Source: Lachnospiraceae bacterium (GTDB lineage: Bacteria > Bacillota > Clostridia > Lachnospirales > Lachnospiraceae). Taken from it: a stretch of DNA of 51,779 nt. A program made the position numbers and the translations under genes. Positions within the stretch are counted from its first letter, which is position 1; every line of letters starts with the position of its first letter. The stretch lies in the NCBI GenBank assembly GCA_009774625.1, contig VSOB01000017.1, forward strand, positions 1 through 51,779, in the 5' to 3' direction. This document shows, in pieces, positions 49,832 through 51,779 of the stretch. Below the pieces are notes generated by a model that worked only from the letters and a program-made list of their open reading frames with translations, did no database searches and had not been told where the DNA came from.

Positions 49832-50054
49832 AACCTGAGATGTGGATACAATTCTTGTTATTTTTGAACCTACATTTACTTTAAACGGGATTCCTATATC
49901 GCCGGACTAATGTCAGGCCTTCATTGCGCAGAGGAAGACAGGCATCCGTGCTGCGGTCACCCACCTGGCGAAAGCTAGGAGTCAAAAGACAGGAACCACA
50001 TTTTGGGGACACTGAAGATAAAAGGCAGTTGCAAAAAGGCGGCTGCCTTTTTTT
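49832..50054 (+). ncRNA. ssrS: 6S RNA (SsrS)
   Basis: No protein frame, own promoter and terminator, and conserved blocks I recognise from Firmicute 6S RNA: T-T-T-T-G-A-A-C-C-T-A-C-A near 49862, GGGATTCC, GTCAGGCC...CATTGCGCAG, and GGTCACCCACCTGG followed by GCGAAAGC and AGGAGTCAAAAGACAGGAACCACA. CCTGGC-GAAA-GCTAGG forms a small hairpin. 6S RNA mimics an open promoter and holds sigma-A RNA polymerase in stationary phase. Ends are approximate; the 3' part is the terminator listed next. The gene is followed by a SpoIID/LytB gene, 86 bases on. Confidence 0.85.
50021..50054 (+). terminator. Terminator of the 6S RNA
   Basis: AAAGGCAGTTGC (50021-50032) pairs with GCGGCTGCCTTT (50039-50050), 12 bp with two G-U pairs, followed by TTTTTTT. 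Confidence 0.9.
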
Positions 50055-50140
50055 GCATGCAGCAATGAGCCGAAGCAAAATAGAGCGGGGCACGGCGGAG
50101 TAGATGCGAGCGAAGAAAATTATGATTTCAGGAGGCAGTA

Positions 50141-51779
50141 ATGGAAAAGAGAGTACGGATGTGGTTGAAAGCATGTTTGGTGATAGCAGGCCTTTTGTTT
50201 TTCTGCTTTCTGGCAGGCAGGCATAAGAGAGGTGTTGATTACGAGAAGGAAGTAAGAATCAAACAGTACGAAGCGGATGAAAGTGTGGATAAGATAGAAA
50301 CCACATTGTTGGCTTATGGGGATCTGATACAGGCGGAGCGTGCCACGGAAACGGCACCTGGAGACGAAAGCGGGAGTGGCCGCAGCAGAGTGCTGACAAC
50401 GGACGGAATCTTTACATATGAGACAGAGGAAACAAAGGACTGCATGTATAAGCAGGTCACTGCATATGTCCGGGACGATGTGATATTGGAAGTGGTGGAA
50501 GCGCCGCAGCAGAAGGAAACCATTCTGCACAATTTGTGGATCAGTGAGGTGGAGGATGGCCGGATTCTCTGCTATTTATCAGGCAATGTTTTTTATCTGC
50601 CCTGTCAGACCGAAAAGGAAAACAGGGAGCAGGTTGCGGATGTTACTATGCAGGATGGGGAAATTAGGGACTGTCATGTAAAAAAGGAAAAACAGAGCGG
50701 TAAGCTGCTCGGAATCACAGAAGAAACCATCAGTCTGCCGGGAAGGGAACTGCCCATAGCAAAAGAGGTCAGGGTATACCGCCTGTATGGAGAGCTGACA
50801 GAGCTTTCTCTGCAGGATTTGCCGATCGGTTATGAAAATACCGATTACGTGACAGAGGATGGTATGGTATGTGCCTGTCTGATTACTTCAGAAGAAAAGA
50901 TGGAAACCATTCGTGTGCTTTTGCAGAGCGGAAATTATAATGGACGTTATCATGAAAGTGTGGAACTGACGGCAGACTGTGCCTATACATTGGAGTTCGG
51001 AGAGGAAAAGGAGTCTTATGAAGCAGGTGAGAGTGTACACATTGCCGGAGACAGTGAATATTATCAGGACAGTGACCGGGTGTTTCTGACACTTTCTGCG
51101 AATACGGGCCGGATCGTACTGACTTCCATAGAGCGGAACCGGGAGCGGACAGAGTATCGGGGCAGCCTGGAAATCGTCAGGACGGAGAATGGACTGGCTG
51201 TGATCAATGAACTGCTGCTGGAAGAATATCTGTATGGGGTGGTGCCCAGCGAAATGCCGGCTTCCTATCCGGAGGAGAGTCTGAAGGCACAGGCAGTATG
51301 TGCCCGAACCTATGCCTACCGGAATATGAAGAACGCCGGATTTCCTGAGTTGGGAGCCCATGTGGATGACAGCACTGCTTTTCAGGTATATGGCAATACG
51401 GAGGAAAAGGCAGAGACAACGGCTGCAGTCAAGGCAACCAAAGGAGAGCTTTTGCTTTATGGCGATGATCCGATTGATGCATATTATTATTCCACTTCCT
51501 GTGGCTATGGTACGGATACAAGGGCGTGGAACGGCATGGAAGCAGAAGCAGTCCCTTATCTGCAGGCCAGAAGGATCGGGGAGGCGGCTGAGACGGAGAA
51601 AGCAGAGTCCGGGCAGGGATATACACCGGAAGCCTTACAGGAAGAAGCTGTCTTTGCACAGTTTATCCGGGAAGGACAGGCGGGCGCTTTCGAAAGTGAG
51701 GAAGCATGGTACCGATGGCAGTATGAAGTGGAGCAGGTGGATGTGGAAGAGATGGAGAGACGTCTGGCACAGCGATATG
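50141..51779 (+). CDS. SpoIID/LytB domain protein, 3' end outside window
   Basis: At least 546 codons without a stop up to the window end, so incomplete; already longer than classical SpoIID (~340 aa). One N-terminal transmembrane helix (about 8-25), then a long ~320-residue region without recognised domain, then the SpoIID/LytB domain from about residue 340: E-Y-L-Y-G-V-V-P-S-E-M-P-A-S-Y-P, S-L-K-A-Q-A-V-C-A-R-T-Y-A and Y-Y-Y-S-T-S-C-G-Y. These proteins are lytic transglycosylases acting on septal peptidoglycan during engulfment, or amidase enhancers. ATG 50141 behind AGGAGG. It may belong to a SpoIID-related group rather than being the engulfment SpoIID itself. Confidence 0.85.
   Translation, partial: MEKRVRMWLKACLVIAGLLFFCFLAGRHKRGVDYEKEVRIKQYEADESVDKIETTLLAYGDLIQAERATETAPGDESGSGRSRVLTTDGIFTYETEETKDCMYKQVTAYVRDDVILEVVEAPQQKETILHNLWISEVEDGRILCYLSGNVFYLPCQTEKENREQVADVTMQDGEIRDCHVKKEKQSGKLLGITEETISLPGRELPIAKEVRVYRLYGELTELSLQDLPIGYENTDYVTEDGMVCACLITSEEKMETIRVLLQSGNYNGRYHESVELTADCAYTLEFGEEKESYEAGESVHIAGDSEYYQDSDRVFLTLSANTGRIVLTSIERNRERTEYRGSLEIVRTENGLAVINELLLEEYLYGVVPSEMPASYPEESLKAQAVCARTYAYRNMKNAGFPELGAHVDDSTAFQVYGNTEEKAETTAAVKATKGELLLYGDDPIDAYYYSTSCGYGTDTRAWNGMEAEAVPYLQARRIGEAAETEKAESGQGYTPEALQEEAVFAQFIREGQAGAFESEEAWYRWQYEVEQVDVEEMERRLAQRY

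Overview
The window reads as chromosomal DNA of an anaerobic, spore-forming Firmicute of the Lachnospiraceae/Clostridia type. The signs are the conserved block yceD-rpmF-plsX-acpP-rnc-smc-ftsY, acetate fermentation genes (pta-ackA), ATP-type PEP carboxykinase, sporulation and germination genes (PdaA, GerA, SleB-domain, SpoIID/LytB), AAGGAGG-type ribosome binding sites and TTGACA/TATAAT promoters. The first 58 bases are not genomic: they match an Illumina Nextera P5 adapter with an index and the transposon end, so the window starts at a contig edge. I see no insertion sequence, prophage, CRISPR array, tRNA or rRNA.

Layout. 59-3167: end of a putative metal exporter, a Fur-family regulator, a PdaA-like deacetylase and, convergently, a lone GerA-family germination protein. 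3348-8464: a complete PTS operon (LicT-type antiterminator, EIIA, enzyme I, HPr, NagE-type EIICB) behind a consensus promoter and a well-resolved RAT/terminator switch. 8618-16890: orphan zinc-finger membrane protein, polA, coaE, an FtsA-like ATPase with a long C-terminal extension, a WalJ-like hydrolase, an ACT protein and a UPF0210 protein. 16951-20736: OPT peptide transporter, PqqD-like protein, PepD dipeptidase. 20767-25316: tmcAL (minus strand), pta-ackA and a strongly driven secreted protein with two near-identical cysteine modules. 25354-34126: yceD-rpmF, then plsX-acpP-rnc-smc-ftsY-ilvA. 34202-40917: YitT, an unknown small protein, AraC regulator, ApbE, GH25 lysozyme, hisB, an AP2/degenerate-HNH protein, SleB-domain hydrolase. 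41050-49720: thrC, small membrane protein, citrate synthase with a repeat-bearing leader, deoC, M24 aminopeptidase, pckA, Imm51-like protein. 49797-51779: 6S RNA and the start of a large SpoIID/LytB protein.

How the parts fit. The PTS operon probably imports N-acetylglucosamine or a related hexose and carries its own phosphorelay and RNA switch. Its HPr lacks the regulatory serine, and its antiterminator lacks both PRD2 histidines, so control probably runs through PRD1 only. OPT, PqqD-like protein and PepD look like a peptide uptake and breakdown unit. pta-ackA, gltA, pckA, thrC, ilvA and deoC are central carbon and amino-acid genes, most with their own promoters. The least explained objects are the duplicated cysteine-module secreted protein (24695-25213), the AP2-HNH-AP2 protein (39292-40128), the FtsA-like protein's extension (12266-14419) and the transition-only direct repeat in the citrate synthase leader (44580-44660).
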